Below are positions 7,532-16,150 of a stretch of DNA of 50,579 bases, one piece after another (positions within the stretch are counted from its first letter, which is position 1; every line of letters starts with the position of its first letter). The stretch spans positions 1 to 50,579 of the forward strand of contig CAMENN010000005.1 of NCBI GenBank assembly GCA_945928315.1, in the 5' to 3' direction. Position numbers and translations under genes: made by a program. Below the pieces are notes generated by a model. It searched no databases and had not been told where the DNA came from. It saw only the letters and a program-made list of their open reading frames with translations. This stretch comes from an uncultured Clostridia bacterium (GTDB lineage: Bacteria; Bacillota; Clostridia; Christensenellales; Aristaeellaceae).

Positions 7532-8662
7532 ATGATTTATCTGGACAACGCGGCGACGAGCTTTCCCAGGCCCGCGAGCGTGGCGCGCGCGATGTCGGAC
7601 GCGCTCACGCAGTGCGGCGCGAATCCGGGACGCGCGGGCCATCGGCTCGCCCTGGCCGCAGGGCGGATCGTCGAGGGCTGCCGGGAGGACCTGGCGGCGA
7701 TGCTGGGGGAGACGGACGCCTCGCGCGTGGCGTTCGCCTGCAACGCGACGGACGCGCTCAATATGGCGATTCACGGCGTGGTGCGCACGGGCGACCACGT
7801 CGTCACAACGCTGCTGGAGCACAACTCCGTGCTGCGCCCGCTCTCGGAGCTCTCGCGCAGCGGCGCGATCACGCTGAGCATCGTGCCGCCGGACGCGCAG
7901 GGGATGATCCGCGCGCAGGACGTGGCGCAGGCGATGACCCCGCGCACGCGGCTGGTCGCCATGACGCACATGTCGAACGTCCTCGGCGCGGCGCAGGATG
8001 TCGCGGCGGTCGGCATGCTATGCCGAAGGCGCGGGGTGCTCCTGCTGGTCGATTGCGCGCAGACGGCGGGGCATCTGCCGCTCACGCCGCGGGCATGGGG
8101 CGCGGCGCTGCTGGCGATGCCGGGGCACAAGGGACTGCTCGGGCCGCACGGCACGGGCGCGCTGTGGGTGCGGGAGGACGTGCAGCCTGCGCCGCTCAGG
8201 CAGGGCGGCACAGGCTCCGCGTCGGAGAGCATGTTCCAGCCGCGGATGATGCCCGACGCATTGGAGAGCGGCACGCTGAACCTGCCGGGCATCGCGGGGC
8301 TGCGCGCGGGCATGCGCGAAGCGCTTGCGCACCGGGAGGAGGCGCATGCGGCGGCCGTCGCGATGTGTGACGGCATGCGCGCGGAGCTGCTCTGTCTGCC
8401 GGGGGTGCGGGTGTATACGCCGGAGGGCGCGTCGCTGCTCAGCTTCACTGTGGAGGGCATTGCCTCGCAGGAGGTGGCGGCGGCGCTGGACGGCATGGGG
8501 ATCGCCGTGCGCGGCGGGCTGCACTGTGCACCGGGCGTACACCGGTTTTTGGGGACGCTGGAGAGCGGGGCTGTGCGCGTGAGCCCGGGAATCTATAATA
8601 CGAAGCAGGATGCACAGGCGCTGCTGATGGCCGTGCGCCGGATCGCGAGGGGAAAGCGATAA
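7532..8662 (+). CDS. Cysteine desulfurase-like class V aminotransferase
   Basis: PLP enzyme of the CsdA/SufS branch (the EF2568-like subgroup opens MIYLDNAAT), expected to take sulfur from cysteine, or selenium from selenocysteine, as an enzyme-bound persulfide. Visible residues are LDNAATSFPRP at the start, His97 (LLEHNSVLRP) stacking on PLP, Asp174 (VDCAQTAGH), PLP-lysine Lys200 (MPGHKGLLGPHGTG) and catalytic Cys332 (GGLHCAPG). The 376-residue length is typical of the subgroup. The start at 7532 has GGAGGGGG 6 bases upstream, while the ATG at 7526 would be too close. It is divergent from the DUF3343 gene. Neither selD nor isc/suf scaffold genes are nearby, so the acceptor is unknown. Confidence 0.85.
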   Translation: MIYLDNAATSFPRPASVARAMSDALTQCGANPGRAGHRLALAAGRIVEGCREDLAAMLGETDASRVAFACNATDALNMAIHGVVRTGDHVVTTLLEHNSVLRPLSELSRSGAITLSIVPPDAQGMIRAQDVAQAMTPRTRLVAMTHMSNVLGAAQDVAAVGMLCRRRGVLLLVDCAQTAGHLPLTPRAWGAALLAMPGHKGLLGPHGTGALWVREDVQPAPLRQGGTGSASESMFQPRMMPDALESGTLNLPGIAGLRAGMREALAHREEAHAAAVAMCDGMRAELLCLPGVRVYTPEGASLLSFTVEGIASQEVAAALDGMGIAVRGGLHCAPGVHRFLGTLESGAVRVSPGIYNTKQDAQALLMAVRRIARGKR

Positions 8663-8670
8663 TCGCCAGG

Positions 8671-8831
8671 CTGCTTCAAACCGCGCGAAGCGAGGAAGGG
8701 TCAAGGGGCTAAGCCCCTTGCGGGGTCTGGGGCGGCGCCCCAGGCGGGGTTTGGGGCAGCCGCCCCAACGTTCCCCCATCGCGAAGCGATCCAAAAAAGA
8801 AGCAGTCAGGGAGCGAAGCGAGCCCTGACGG
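8671..8831 (+). repeat. Intergenic R repeat, copy 3
   Basis: Starts 9 bases after the class V aminotransferase stop (ctgcttcaaaccgcgcgaag). Stems are aaggggctaagcccctt, ctggggcggcgccccag, ggggcagccgcccc, atcgcgaagcgat and gtcaggg/ccctgac. It is a full-length member. Confidence 0.85.
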
Positions 8832-8863
8832 TGAGTTTCCTGAAACCCGGGCTTGCCCTGAAC

Positions 8864-8917
8864 ACCAAAAGCCGCCCTCCACTGCTGTCTGTTTCCAGAA
8901 CACCGGGGGAGGGCGGC
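8864..8917 (-). terminator. Predicted terminator of the small membrane protein gene
   Basis: On the - strand: a GCCGCCCTCC/GGAGGGCGGC 10-bp stem with a 27-base loop, followed by TTTTGG, about 20 bases past the stop at 8937. The long loop lowers confidence. Confidence 0.6.
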
Positions 8918-8936
8918 CATGCGCCTTTGCGATGTG

Positions 8937-9410
8937 TCACTGTACGCCGCTGAAGCTGGCGACGAGCTCGTCGATCTGGTCGCGCAGCTGCGTGGTCAGG
9001 TCGGTGAGCACGCTGCCCGCCTGCAATCGCGTGTCGCACTGATCGAGCGTGCTCACGCAGCTGGTGAGCAGGTCCGCGTCAGCGACGAGCGTGCCCGCGC
9101 CGTAGATGTTCGCCGTCAGCGTGTTGAGGCTTTGCAGCGTGTAGATGTGGCCGCGCACCGTGGCCAGCAGCGAGGCCGTGTTCGTGCCGCTGGACTGCGT
9201 CAGGCGGTAGACGGCGTTCTGCGCGGAGCCAGCTTCGCTGACGGCCCGGGCGATGAGCGCCTCGCTGGTGGCCTCGCTCACGCGGGCGGCCTTCACATAG
9301 GCGAAGGTCACGCCGACCAGCGCAATGATCAGGATGAATATGATGATGTACAGAAGACGGACGAGCTGTTTGTTCTTGCGCCGGCCGCTGCCGGCCTGAA
9401 ATGAATACAT
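8937..9410 (-). CDS. Single-pass membrane protein of unknown function
   Basis: 157 residues. A basic N-terminus (GSGRRKNKQLVR) precedes one hydrophobic helix of about 20 residues (LLYIIIFILIIALVGVTFAYV, roughly residues 19-38), then about 115 residues rich in Ala, Ser, Thr and Leu with a helical, low-aromatic pattern. This predicts a cytoplasmic tip, one membrane anchor and a long extracytoplasmic helical domain, possibly coiled coil. AAGGAGG lies 6 bases before the ATG at 9410; the longer frame in the track is non-coding leader. The 5' leader has a perfect inverted repeat at 9425-9443. I do not recognise the family. Confidence 0.7.
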   Translation of the reverse strand: MYSFQAGSGRRKNKQLVRLLYIIIFILIIALVGVTFAYVKAARVSEATSEALIARAVSEAGSAQNAVYRLTQSSGTNTASLLATVRGHIYTLQSLNTLTANIYGAGTLVADADLLTSCVSTLDQCDTRLQAGSVLTDLTTQLRDQIDELVASFSGVQ

Positions 9411-9424
9411 AGGCAACCTCCTTT

Positions 9425-9443
9425 GACCGTTGCAGGAACGGTC
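9425..9443. promoter_or_regulatory. Inverted repeat in the leader of the small membrane gene
   Basis: GACCGTT-gcagg-AACGGTC, a perfect 7-bp inverted repeat immediately upstream of the AAGGAGG site of the - strand gene and downstream of its TATAAT at 9456-9461. It could be an operator, or an RNA hairpin next to the ribosome binding site. Confidence 0.5.
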
Positions 9444-9455
9444 ATGCTCCGCACC

Positions 9456-9484
9456 ATTATAGCACAACATGCGGATGGAGGTAA
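9456..9484 (-). promoter_or_regulatory. Predicted promoter of the small membrane protein gene
   Basis: On the - strand: TTACCT, 17-base spacer, TATAAT. Confidence 0.55.
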
Positions 9485-9591
9485 AGGAGGCTAATTTCCC
9501 GCAAAACCGACATTTGCGTGGAGCGAATGCGTGAAAATCTGTCGGATTGTGGTGAAAAAGTGGAGAATATGGCCCAAATCCGTGCAGAGAC

Positions 9592-9621
9592 TTGAAGACC
9601 GGCGGCAAAATGGCGTATAAT
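9592..9621 (+). promoter_or_regulatory. Predicted promoter of cmk-plsC
   Basis: TTGAAG, 18-base spacer, TATAAT, about 50 bases upstream of the cmk ATG. Confidence 0.65.
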
Positions 9622-9672
9622 TGAAACAACAGCAAAGGCGGCATGCGCTGCCGGTTTGGGGAGGAAGACATC

Positions 9673-10347
9673 ATGCCGATGAACATTGCCATCGACGGGC
9701 CGGTGGGGGCGGGAAAGTCCTCCATCGCGGACGCGGTGGCCGGAAAACTGGGCATTCTGCATCTGGATACGGGCGCGATGTACCGCGCCCTCGCGCTCTA
9801 TGCGCTGCGCAGCGGCGTGGAGCTGACGGATGAGGCCGCGGTCAGCGCCTGCTGCGCGCAAGCGGACATCGCCGTGGGCTACGCGGACGGGCGTCAGCGC
9901 ACGCTGCTCTCCGGCGAGGACGTGAGCGACCTCATCCGCACGGGCGAGGTTTCCGCGGCCGCGAGCGTCGTCTCGAAGTGGCCGGCTGTGCGCGAGCGCA
10001 TGGTCGCGCTGCAGCAGGAGCTCGCCAGGAAGGGGAACATGCTCATCGACGGGCGGGACATCGGCACCGTCGTGCTGGCGGATTCCCCCTGCAAGATCTA
10101 TCTGACTGCCTCGGCGGAGGAACGCGCCCGCAGGCGGTATCTGCAGAATCTCGAAAAGGGTGACAATACGCCCTTTGAGGACGTGCTTGCGGCGCTCAAC
10201 GCACGCGACGCGCAGGACATGGGCCGCGCGGTCAGCCCGCTGCGGCAGGCGGAGGACGCGGTGCTCGTGGATTCCACGGACATGACGCGCGAGGAGGTCG
10301 TCGATGCGATCGTGAGGATTGTGGAGGGCATCTATGGAAAGCAATAA
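9673..10347 (+). CDS. cmk: Cytidylate kinase
   Basis: Phosphorylates CMP and dCMP with ATP in pyrimidine nucleotide supply. The P-loop is IAIDGPVGAGKSS (residues 5-17), followed by LDTGAMYRA of the nucleotide-binding site and DGRDIGTVV in the CMP-binding/lid region. The length of 224 residues is normal. I chose the ATG at 9673 (MPMN) because GGAGG lies 8 bases upstream; the track ORF adds ten residues without a site. The gene overlaps plsC by 14 bases. The order cmk-plsC-ispH-rpsA is a conserved Firmicutes neighbourhood. Confidence 0.95.
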   Translation: MPMNIAIDGPVGAGKSSIADAVAGKLGILHLDTGAMYRALALYALRSGVELTDEAAVSACCAQADIAVGYADGRQRTLLSGEDVSDLIRTGEVSAAASVVSKWPAVRERMVALQQELARKGNMLIDGRDIGTVVLADSPCKIYLTASAEERARRRYLQNLEKGDNTPFEDVLAALNARDAQDMGRAVSPLRQAEDAVLVDSTDMTREEVVDAIVRIVEGIYGKQ

Positions 10348-11131
10348 GCAGGGCGGCGCGGCCGTGCAGGAGGCTCCTGTTGCGCAGGAAGCGACGGCGG
10401 CTCAGGCAGCGCCTGCCGCTCAGGCAGCGCCTGCCGCGCAGGCAGCGCCGGTTCAGGAAGCCCCGGCTGCACGCAAGGCGAAGCAGCCGGAGCCGATTCA
10501 GATGGCGAAGACGAAGCGCACGGTCATCTATTCCATCGTGGTGTTTCTGTACTGGATTATCGTCAAGCTGATCTTCTTCATGCGCTTCGAGGGCCGGGAG
10601 AACATCCCGAAGGACAAAAACGTCATCCTCATGGGCAACCACCAGTGCCTCCTGGACCCGGTGACGCTGGCGCTGTGCGCGCGCGACCGCGAGATTCACT
10701 TCATGGGCAAGAAGGAGCTGTGGAACAACAGGCTCCTCGGATGGGTGTTCACGCAGGTGCACGGCTTCCCGGTCGACCGCGGCAACATGGACATGGGCGC
10801 CATCCGCACGGCGATGGGCGTGCTCAAGGGCGGCGAAACGCTGGGCATCTTCCCGGAGGGCACGCGCTCGAGGGACGGCTACATGCTCCCGCTGCTCTCC
10901 GGCGCGAGCATGCTGGCGCTGCGCAGCGGCTGCGAGGTCATTCCCGTGTACATCGACGGGCGCTACAAGCCCTTCCGCCGCATGACTGTGCGCGTGGGCA
11001 GGGCGGTGGAGATGGACGACCTGCGCGCCGGGCGCGTGACCAAGGAGAGCTGCGACGAGCTGACCGGGCGCATCGAGGAAGAGTTCTATGCGCTCAGCGG
11101 CGGCAAGTCCCGCCGGCCGAAAACGGAATAA
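10334..11131 (+). CDS. plsC: 1-acyl-sn-glycerol-3-phosphate acyltransferase with low-complexity N-terminus
   Basis: Membrane acyltransferase that forms phosphatidic acid from lysophosphatidic acid. The catalytic HX4D motif is NHQCLLD (His103, Asp108) and the substrate motif is FPEGTRSRDG (about 173-182). One hydrophobic helix (about 64-83) precedes the catalytic domain. The first ~50 residues are odd: an Ala/Gln/Pro tract with tandem QAAPA units encoded by near-identical 18-base DNA repeats, then a basic ARKAKQPEP stretch. The ATG lies inside the end of cmk with GGAGG upstream, so translation is probably coupled. The tract may have arisen by repeat expansion; its function is unknown. Confidence 0.92.
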   Translation: MESNKQGGAAVQEAPVAQEATAAQAAPAAQAAPAAQAAPVQEAPAARKAKQPEPIQMAKTKRTVIYSIVVFLYWIIVKLIFFMRFEGRENIPKDKNVILMGNHQCLLDPVTLALCARDREIHFMGKKELWNNRLLGWVFTQVHGFPVDRGNMDMGAIRTAMGVLKGGETLGIFPEGTRSRDGYMLPLLSGASMLALRSGCEVIPVYIDGRYKPFRRMTVRVGRAVEMDDLRAGRVTKESCDELTGRIEEEFYALSGGKSRRPKTE

Positions 11132-11138
11132 GGACAAG

Positions 11139-11283
11139 GCCGCTTGAAGCCGCGCGAAGCGAGGAAGGGGTCTGGGGACTAAGTCCCCAGGCTAGGGGTT
11201 TGGGGGATGAAATCCCCCAACGTTCTCCCATCGCGAAGCGATCCAGGAAGAAAGCAGTCAGGGAGCGAAGCGACACCTGACGT
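11139..11283 (+). repeat. Intergenic R repeat, copy 4
   Basis: Starts 7 bases after the plsC stop (gccgcttgaagccgcgcgaa). It is a canonical full copy: ctggggactaagtccccag, gggggatgaaatccccc, atcgcgaagcgat and gtcaggg/cctgac, with three GCGAAGC motifs. It is the best exemplar for modelling the family. Confidence 0.88.
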
Positions 11284-11339
11284 CGGGTTTCCTGAAGGCC
11301 CGAATGGATTGGAGAGCGGGATCAAAAATGGAGCGGACA

Positions 11340-11392
11340 GCTGCGCATGGCGGCGGTCAGCTCCGGTGTTTTGTCTCACCGGAAGCTGCGCA
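11340..11392 (+). other. Two-level hairpin upstream of ispH
   Basis: An outer stem CTGCGC/GCGCAG encloses CAGCTCCGGTG/CACCGGAAGCTG with one bulged base. There is no T-tract, so it is not an ordinary terminator. The rest of 11284-11630 has no gene I can support; 11500-11560 is AT-rich (tttcgaaaaaagaaaattt), as expected of a promoter, but no clean -35/-10 pair stands out. Confidence 0.45.
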
Positions 11393-11630
11393 GTCCAAAC
11401 GTACGATAGGCACCGAACAGCACGATTCGGTCAATCTGTTTGGAGCGGTCGCGGTCTCTGGCCGCATTTTTGGTGTGACACCGCCCGCGCGGCGGGATGC
11501 TCAAAAAAATTTCGAAAAAAGAAAATTTCTTGCAGGAAATCCGCAGAACGTATAGAACATAAAAAGATGGGGTAAATGGAAGGGTGGAACTGTACCCTTC
11601 GGAAGGACGCCCAACCGGCAGGAGTGACCT

Positions 11631-12488
11631 ATGGAACTGACGATCGGCAAGCACGCGGGCTTCTGCTTCGGCGTGCGGCGCGCGGTGCAGACCGCCTTTG
11701 ACGCCGCAAAGACGGAGGTCCCCTGCGTCACGCTCGGCCCGCTCATCCACAATCCGCAGGAGGTCGAGCGCCTCGAGCGCGCAGGCATCCGTGCGGTGGC
11801 CTCGCTCGACGAGGTTGAGCCCGGGCAGACGGTCATCATCCGCTCCCATGGCGTGACGCCGGATGTCTATGCCCGGTGCGAGGCGCGCGGCATCCGCTAT
11901 ATCGACGCGACCTGCCCGCATGTCGCCCACATCCACGAGCTCGTCAGGACGTACAGCGAGGGCGGGGATGCCGTGCTCATCGTCGGCGAGGCGGAGCATC
12001 CCGAGGTCGTCGGCATCGCCGGCTGGGCCGCGGGACCGGTGTTCATCCTGCCCGACGCGCAGGCCGCAAGGGCGGCGCAGCTGCCCCGGCGCGCGATGGT
12101 CGTCGCCCAGACCACCATCCGGCGCGAGCGCTTTGAAGAGGTCCTCGCCGTGCTGCGCGAGCGCGTGGGCGAGCTGACCGTGCGCATGACCATCTGCGCG
12201 GCGACGAGCCAGCGCCAGCAGGAGGCCGGGGAGCTCTCCCGGCAGGCCGATGTGATGGTCGTCGTCGGCGGCAGAAACAGCTCCAATACCCAAAAGCTCT
12301 ATGAGACGTGCCGGGCCCGCTGCCCGCGCACGCTGCTGGTGGAAACGCCGGAGGACCTGCCCGAGGGCGCGTTCTCCGCGACGGACCGCGTGGCGATCAC
12401 CGCAGGCGCGTCCACACCGCAATGGCTGCTCGATCAGGTGCGCGCGCGCATCGAAGCGGGCACAGCGCAAGACAGCGCAAAAGAATAA
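11631..12488 (+). CDS. ispH: 4-hydroxy-3-methylbut-2-enyl diphosphate reductase
   Basis: Last enzyme of the MEP isoprenoid pathway, an iron-sulfur protein making IPP and DMAPP from HMBPP. Cluster cysteines are Cys12 (GFCFGV), Cys95 (DATCP) and Cys189 (TICAATSQRQ). Substrate residues His40, His73, and Glu122/His123 (GEAEHPEV) match the E. coli positions. The 285-residue form is the stand-alone enzyme; many Clostridia carry an IspH-S1 fusion, but here rpsA is a separate gene 97 bases downstream. The ribosome binding site is AGGAGTGA. Confidence 0.97.
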   Translation: MELTIGKHAGFCFGVRRAVQTAFDAAKTEVPCVTLGPLIHNPQEVERLERAGIRAVASLDEVEPGQTVIIRSHGVTPDVYARCEARGIRYIDATCPHVAHIHELVRTYSEGGDAVLIVGEAEHPEVVGIAGWAAGPVFILPDAQAARAAQLPRRAMVVAQTTIRRERFEEVLAVLRERVGELTVRMTICAATSQRQQEAGELSRQADVMVVVGGRNSSNTQKLYETCRARCPRTLLVETPEDLPEGAFSATDRVAITAGASTPQWLLDQVRARIEAGTAQDSAKE

Positions 12489-12585
12489 GGCGTATCCCGG
12501 CGGTGCCCCCGCCGTGATCCAATAAAGTATGTATCATTTCCGGGCCCAACCGCCCGGCAGAGATACTTGAGGAGGTAGTACCCAC

Positions 12586-13713
12586 ATGAACGACATGGAA
12601 AAGAATCAGATTCCCGAGGGCAGCGAGGACTTTGCCGCGATGCTCGAGGAGACGATGATCAAGTTCCGCCCCGGTCAGATCGTCAAAGGCGTCGTGGCTC
12701 AGGTGAGCGATGACGGCGTCGTCGTGAGCATTCCCGGCAAGGCTGACGGCTACATCAAGAAGAACGATCTGGTCACCGCCGATGCCAAGGTCGGCGACGA
12801 GATCGAAGCCGAGATTGTCAAGCTCAACGACGGCGAAGGCTATGTGCTCCTCTCCGAGCGCAAGGTCATGGCCAGCAAGAACTGGGAAAAGCTCATCGCC
12901 GAGTATGACACCGGCGCGTGCGTCGAGGCCACCGGCCGCGAGGCCGTCAACGGCGGCCTGATCGCCGATGTGATGGGCGTCCGTGCGTTCATCCCGGCCT
13001 CCCATCTGTCCCGCCGCTTCGTCGAGAACATCGGCGAGTTCGTCGGCAAGACGATGACCGTCAAGATCATCGAGGTTGACAAGGCCAAGAAGCGCATCGT
13101 CGCCAGCCGCAAGGCGTATCTGCTCGACGAGAAGAAGAAGGCCTGGGAGAAGATCGAGAAGGATCAGGTTGTCACCGGCATCGTCCGCCGCCTGACCGAC
13201 TTCGGCGCGTTCGTCGACATCGGCGGCGTCGATGGCCTCATCCATGTGACCGATCTCGCCTGGCACCGCGTCAAGCATCCCTCCGAGATCGTGACCCCGG
13301 GCCAGGAGGTTCAGGTCAAGATCATCGGCGTCGACAAGGAAAAGGAGCGCATCCAGCTGAGCCTGAAGGCGCTGCAGCCCCAGCCGTGGGACGTCGCCGA
13401 GGAGAAGTACCCGGTCGGCTCCATCGTCGAGGGCAAGGTCGTCCGCATCACCACGTTCGGCGCGTTCGTGGAGCTCGAGCCGGGTCTTGACGGCCTGGTG
13501 CACATCTCCCAGTGCGCGCTCAAGCGCATCGCGAAGGTCGAGGACGCCGTGCAGGTCGGCCAGATCGTCCGCGTGAAGGTGCTCAAGGTGGACACCGAGG
13601 CCAAGCGCATCAGCCTGTCCATCCGCGAGGCGCTGACCGACGAGGTCGATTACAACGCCGAGGTGCAGGGCCTGGACTTCGAGGATGTCGAGGAGACCCC
13701 GGACGCGGAGTAA
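12586..13713 (+). CDS. rpsA: Ribosomal protein S1 homologue, four S1 domains
   Basis: RNA-binding protein with four OB-fold S1 domains at roughly residues 27-98, 112-180, 195-265 and 280-350. The last two are the best conserved ([19 protein letters not shown] and [19 protein letters not shown]). An acidic tail follows. The 375-residue, four-domain form is usual for Firmicutes, where S1-like proteins assist initiation on structured mRNA. AGGAGGT lies 10 bases before the first ATG; a second ATG three codons on is possible. A small perfect hairpin, CCGGGC-ccaacc-GCCCGG, sits in the leader at 12540-12557. The gene ends at a strong terminator. Confidence 0.92.
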   Translation: MNDMEKNQIPEGSEDFAAMLEETMIKFRPGQIVKGVVAQVSDDGVVVSIPGKADGYIKKNDLVTADAKVGDEIEAEIVKLNDGEGYVLLSERKVMASKNWEKLIAEYDTGACVEATGREAVNGGLIADVMGVRAFIPASHLSRRFVENIGEFVGKTMTVKIIEVDKAKKRIVASRKAYLLDEKKKAWEKIEKDQVVTGIVRRLTDFGAFVDIGGVDGLIHVTDLAWHRVKHPSEIVTPGQEVQVKIIGVDKEKERIQLSLKALQPQPWDVAEEKYPVGSIVEGKVVRITTFGAFVELEPGLDGLVHISQCALKRIAKVEDAVQVGQIVRVKVLKVDTEAKRISLSIREALTDEVDYNAEVQGLDFEDVEETPDAE

Positions 13714-13727
13714 TTTCCAAAAGATAA

Positions 13728-13762
13728 GGGATCGTGACCGCTCTGCGGCGCGGTCCCTTTTT
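13728..13762 (+). terminator. Rho-independent terminator of rpsA
   Basis: GGGATCGTGACCGC-tctg-CGGCGCGGTCCC with one bulge and G-T pairs, followed by TTTTT. Confidence 0.8.
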
Positions 13763-13821
13763 GCATCCGGATGAGGCGGATGGGCCCGCAGCGGACATTC
13801 CGATGGGCAATTTGTATCTTT

Positions 13822-13863
13822 GGAACGGTTCCGATTGACTTTTGCCCCGCCGTGAAGTATCAT
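13822..13863 (+). promoter_or_regulatory. Predicted ftsH promoter with upstream palindrome
   Basis: TTGACT (13835-13840), 17-base spacer, TATCAT (13858-13863). The 11-bp palindrome GGAACGGTTCC ends 3 bases before the -35 and may be a regulator site. Confidence 0.7.
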
Positions 13864-13911
13864 GGGGCCATCACGAGACGGGGTGCGCCGCCGCCCCGGA
13901 AAGGAAAGGCT

Positions 13912-15819
13912 ATGAACGAAAAGAAAGACTCGAAAAAGCCGCTGATCGTCTACTATATCATTGCGCTGATCGTGGTCATGCTGCTCAACGCGCTGCTCTT
14001 CCCGCAGATTCAGCGCTACAGCGTCAAGGAGGTCGCCTACTCCGAGTTCCTCACGATGCTCGAAGAGGGAAAGATCAAGTCCGTCCAGATCGACGACACA
14101 CAGATCGCCTTCACCCCGACCGAGCAGCTCGACGACGGCAAGGCTACCTACTATGTGACCAACCGCGTCACGGCGGATGACAAGATCGTCGACCGCCTGC
14201 TCGACGCTGGCGTGACCTTCACGCAGATCGTCCCGGAGGAGATGAGCCCGATCATCGAGTTCCTGCTCTCCTGGGTGCTGCCGCTGGTCATCTTCTACGC
14301 CCTCGGCTCGTTTATGTTCCGCAGGATGAGCAAGCAGATGGGCGGCAATTCCATGACGTTCGGCAAGTCGAACGCCAAGGTCTACGTCGAGGCGCAGACC
14401 GGCAAGACGTTTGACGACGTCGCGGGCGAGGACGAGGCCAAGGACGCCCTCAAGGAGATCGTCGATTTCCTGCACGACCCGCAGAAGTACCGCGACATCG
14501 GCGCGAAGCTGCCCAAGGGCGCGCTGCTCGTCGGCCCTCCCGGCACCGGCAAGACGCTGCTGGCCAAGGCCGTCGCGGGCGAGGCGAAGGTGCCGTTCTT
14601 CTCCATCTCCGGCTCGGAGTTCGTGGAGATGTTCGTCGGCATGGGCGCGGCGCGCGTTCGCGACCTGTTCAAGCAGGCTGGAGAAAAGGCGCCGTGCATC
14701 GTGTTCATCGACGAGATCGACGCCATCGGCAAGAAACGCGACGCCGCGGGCGTCGGCGGCAACGACGAGCGCGAGCAGACGCTCAACCAGCTGCTCACCG
14801 AAATGGACGGCTTTGACGCCGGCAAGGGCGTCGTCATCCTGGCGGCGACCAACCGCCCGGAGATCCTCGACAAGGCGCTGCTGCGCCCTGGCCGCTTTGA
14901 CCGGCGCATCCCGGTGGAGCTGCCCGACCTGGCCGGCCGCGAGGCGATCCTGCGCGTGCATGCCAGGGACGTGAAGACCGAGCCGAACATCGACTACACG
15001 CAGGTGGCGCGCGCCACCAGCGGCTGCTCCGGCGCGGAGCTGGCCAACATCGTCAATGAGGCCGCCATCGCCGCCGTCAAGGACGGCCGCAAGAGCGTCG
15101 CCCAGCGCGACATGGAGGAGGCGATCGAGATCGTCATCGCCGGCTATCAGCGCAAGAACGCCGTCGTCTCCCAGCGCGACAAGCTGACCGTCTCCTATCA
15201 CGAGATCGGCCACGCGCTCGTCGCGGCGAAGCTCGAGAACGCCGCGCCCGTGCAGAAGATCACCATCATCCCGCGCACGTCCGGCGCGCTGGGCTACACC
15301 ATGCAGGTGGACGAGGAGGAGCGCCTGCTGATGACCCGCGAGCAGATCCTCGACAAGATCACCACCTTCTGCGGCGGCCGCGCGGCGGAGGCGCTCATCT
15401 TCGGGCGCATCACCAGCGGCGCGAGCAACGACATCGAGCAGGCGACCAAGCTCGCCCGCATGATGATCACCCGCCTGGGCATGAGCGACACCTTCGGCAT
15501 GATGGCGCTGGAGACCCAGAGCGGCCAGTACCTCTCCGGCGACGCGAACCTCGTCTGCTCCGATCAGACCGCGGCTCGCATCGACGTGGAGGTCAAGCAG
15601 ATCATCGCCCAGTGCTACGAGCGCGCGATGCAGATTCTGACCGACAACAAGGAGAAGCTGCACGAGCTGGCAAAGATCCTGCTGGAGAAGGAGACGATCA
15701 CCGGCATCGAGTTCATGGCCGTGCTCGCGCCGAACCAGCTGCCCTCCACCTTTGAGCCGACGGATGCGGCGCAGAGCGGCGCGCAGGGCGATGCGCAGAC
15801 CGACGGGGGACAGGCGTGA
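13912..15819 (+). CDS. ftsH: ATP-dependent zinc metalloprotease FtsH
   Basis: Membrane-anchored AAA+ protease that degrades misfolded membrane and regulatory proteins. Two transmembrane helices (about 11-30 and 113-135) flank a short extracytoplasmic domain. The AAA module has Walker A GPPGTGKT (208-215), Walker B IVFIDEID (about 263-270), and the second region of homology [20 protein letters not shown]. The protease site is HEIGH (430-434) with third ligand Asp507 (GASNDIEQ). The start at 13912 follows AAGGAAAGG; the 47 extra residues of the track ORF run back over the promoter. The stop overlaps the DUF1294 ATG. Some positions ([21 protein letters not shown]) differ from standard housekeeping FtsH, so a second copy may exist elsewhere. 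Confidence 0.93.
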   Translation: MNEKKDSKKPLIVYYIIALIVVMLLNALLFPQIQRYSVKEVAYSEFLTMLEEGKIKSVQIDDTQIAFTPTEQLDDGKATYYVTNRVTADDKIVDRLLDAGVTFTQIVPEEMSPIIEFLLSWVLPLVIFYALGSFMFRRMSKQMGGNSMTFGKSNAKVYVEAQTGKTFDDVAGEDEAKDALKEIVDFLHDPQKYRDIGAKLPKGALLVGPPGTGKTLLAKAVAGEAKVPFFSISGSEFVEMFVGMGAARVRDLFKQAGEKAPCIVFIDEIDAIGKKRDAAGVGGNDEREQTLNQLLTEMDGFDAGKGVVILAATNRPEILDKALLRPGRFDRRIPVELPDLAGREAILRVHARDVKTEPNIDYTQVARATSGCSGAELANIVNEAAIAAVKDGRKSVAQRDMEEAIEIVIAGYQRKNAVVSQRDKLTVSYHEIGHALVAAKLENAAPVQKITIIPRTSGALGYTMQVDEEERLLMTREQILDKITTFCGGRAAEALIFGRITSGASNDIEQATKLARMMITRLGMSDTFGMMALETQSGQYLSGDANLVCSDQTAARIDVEVKQIIAQCYERAMQILTDNKEKLHELAKILLEKETITGIEFMAVLAPNQLPSTFEPTDAAQSGAQGDAQTDGGQA

Positions 15820-16094
15820 TGCTTCGGGGAATCTGGATCGTCTACCTTATGCTCAACGTCATCGCGTTTTCTCTCTTCGGGCTGGACAAGCAGCGTGCCA
15901 AAAGGGGCCTGTGGCGCATTCGCGAGAGCGCACTGCTGGCCGTCATCTGGCTGATGGGCGGCGTGGGCGCGTGGCTGGGCATGCGGCTGTTCCGCCATAA
16001 GACGCAGAAGCGCCGGTTTGTCATCAGCGCGAACGTCGCGTCCGTGCTGCAGCTGGCGCTCATTGCGCTGGCGACCATTCGATTGATGGCATAA
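15819..16094 (+). CDS. DUF1294 small membrane protein
   Basis: 91 residues with three predicted helices and the DUF1294 signature: D-K-x-x-A-K-x-x-x-x-R-I-x-E-x-x-L (DKQRAKRGLWRIRESALL), a GGVGAWLGM helix, then RHKTQKRRFV. Function is unknown across the family. The ATG overlaps the ftsH TGA by one base (TGATG) and GGGGGA lies upstream, so the two are co-translated. A role alongside FtsH is possible but rests only on that coupling. Confidence 0.85.
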   Translation: MLRGIWIVYLMLNVIAFSLFGLDKQRAKRGLWRIRESALLAVIWLMGGVGAWLGMRLFRHKTQKRRFVISANVASVLQLALIALATIRLMA

Positions 16095-16100
16095 TCCCTG

Positions 16101-16131
16101 GCCGGAGTCCGTGTGGGCTCCGGCATCTTTG
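16101..16131 (+). terminator. Probable terminator of ftsH-DUF1294
   Basis: GCCGGAG-10-base loop-CTCCGGC followed by ATCTTTG. The T-tract is weak. Confidence 0.55.
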
Positions 16132-16150
16132 AATTGAAGGAGGCTTTCCG

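Noticed and set aside
11139-11283. R repeats as ordinary Rho-independent terminators
   Set aside because: None of the hairpins is followed by a T-run, and several real terminators with T-tracts exist separately in the window. Involvement in termination remains possible but the usual signal is absent.
12397-15663. 1088-codon open frame on the - strand
   Set aside because: It is antisense to ispH, rpsA and ftsH. High GC at third codon positions keeps the opposite frame open; the translation is rich in Arg, His, Val, Asp and Leu with no domain.
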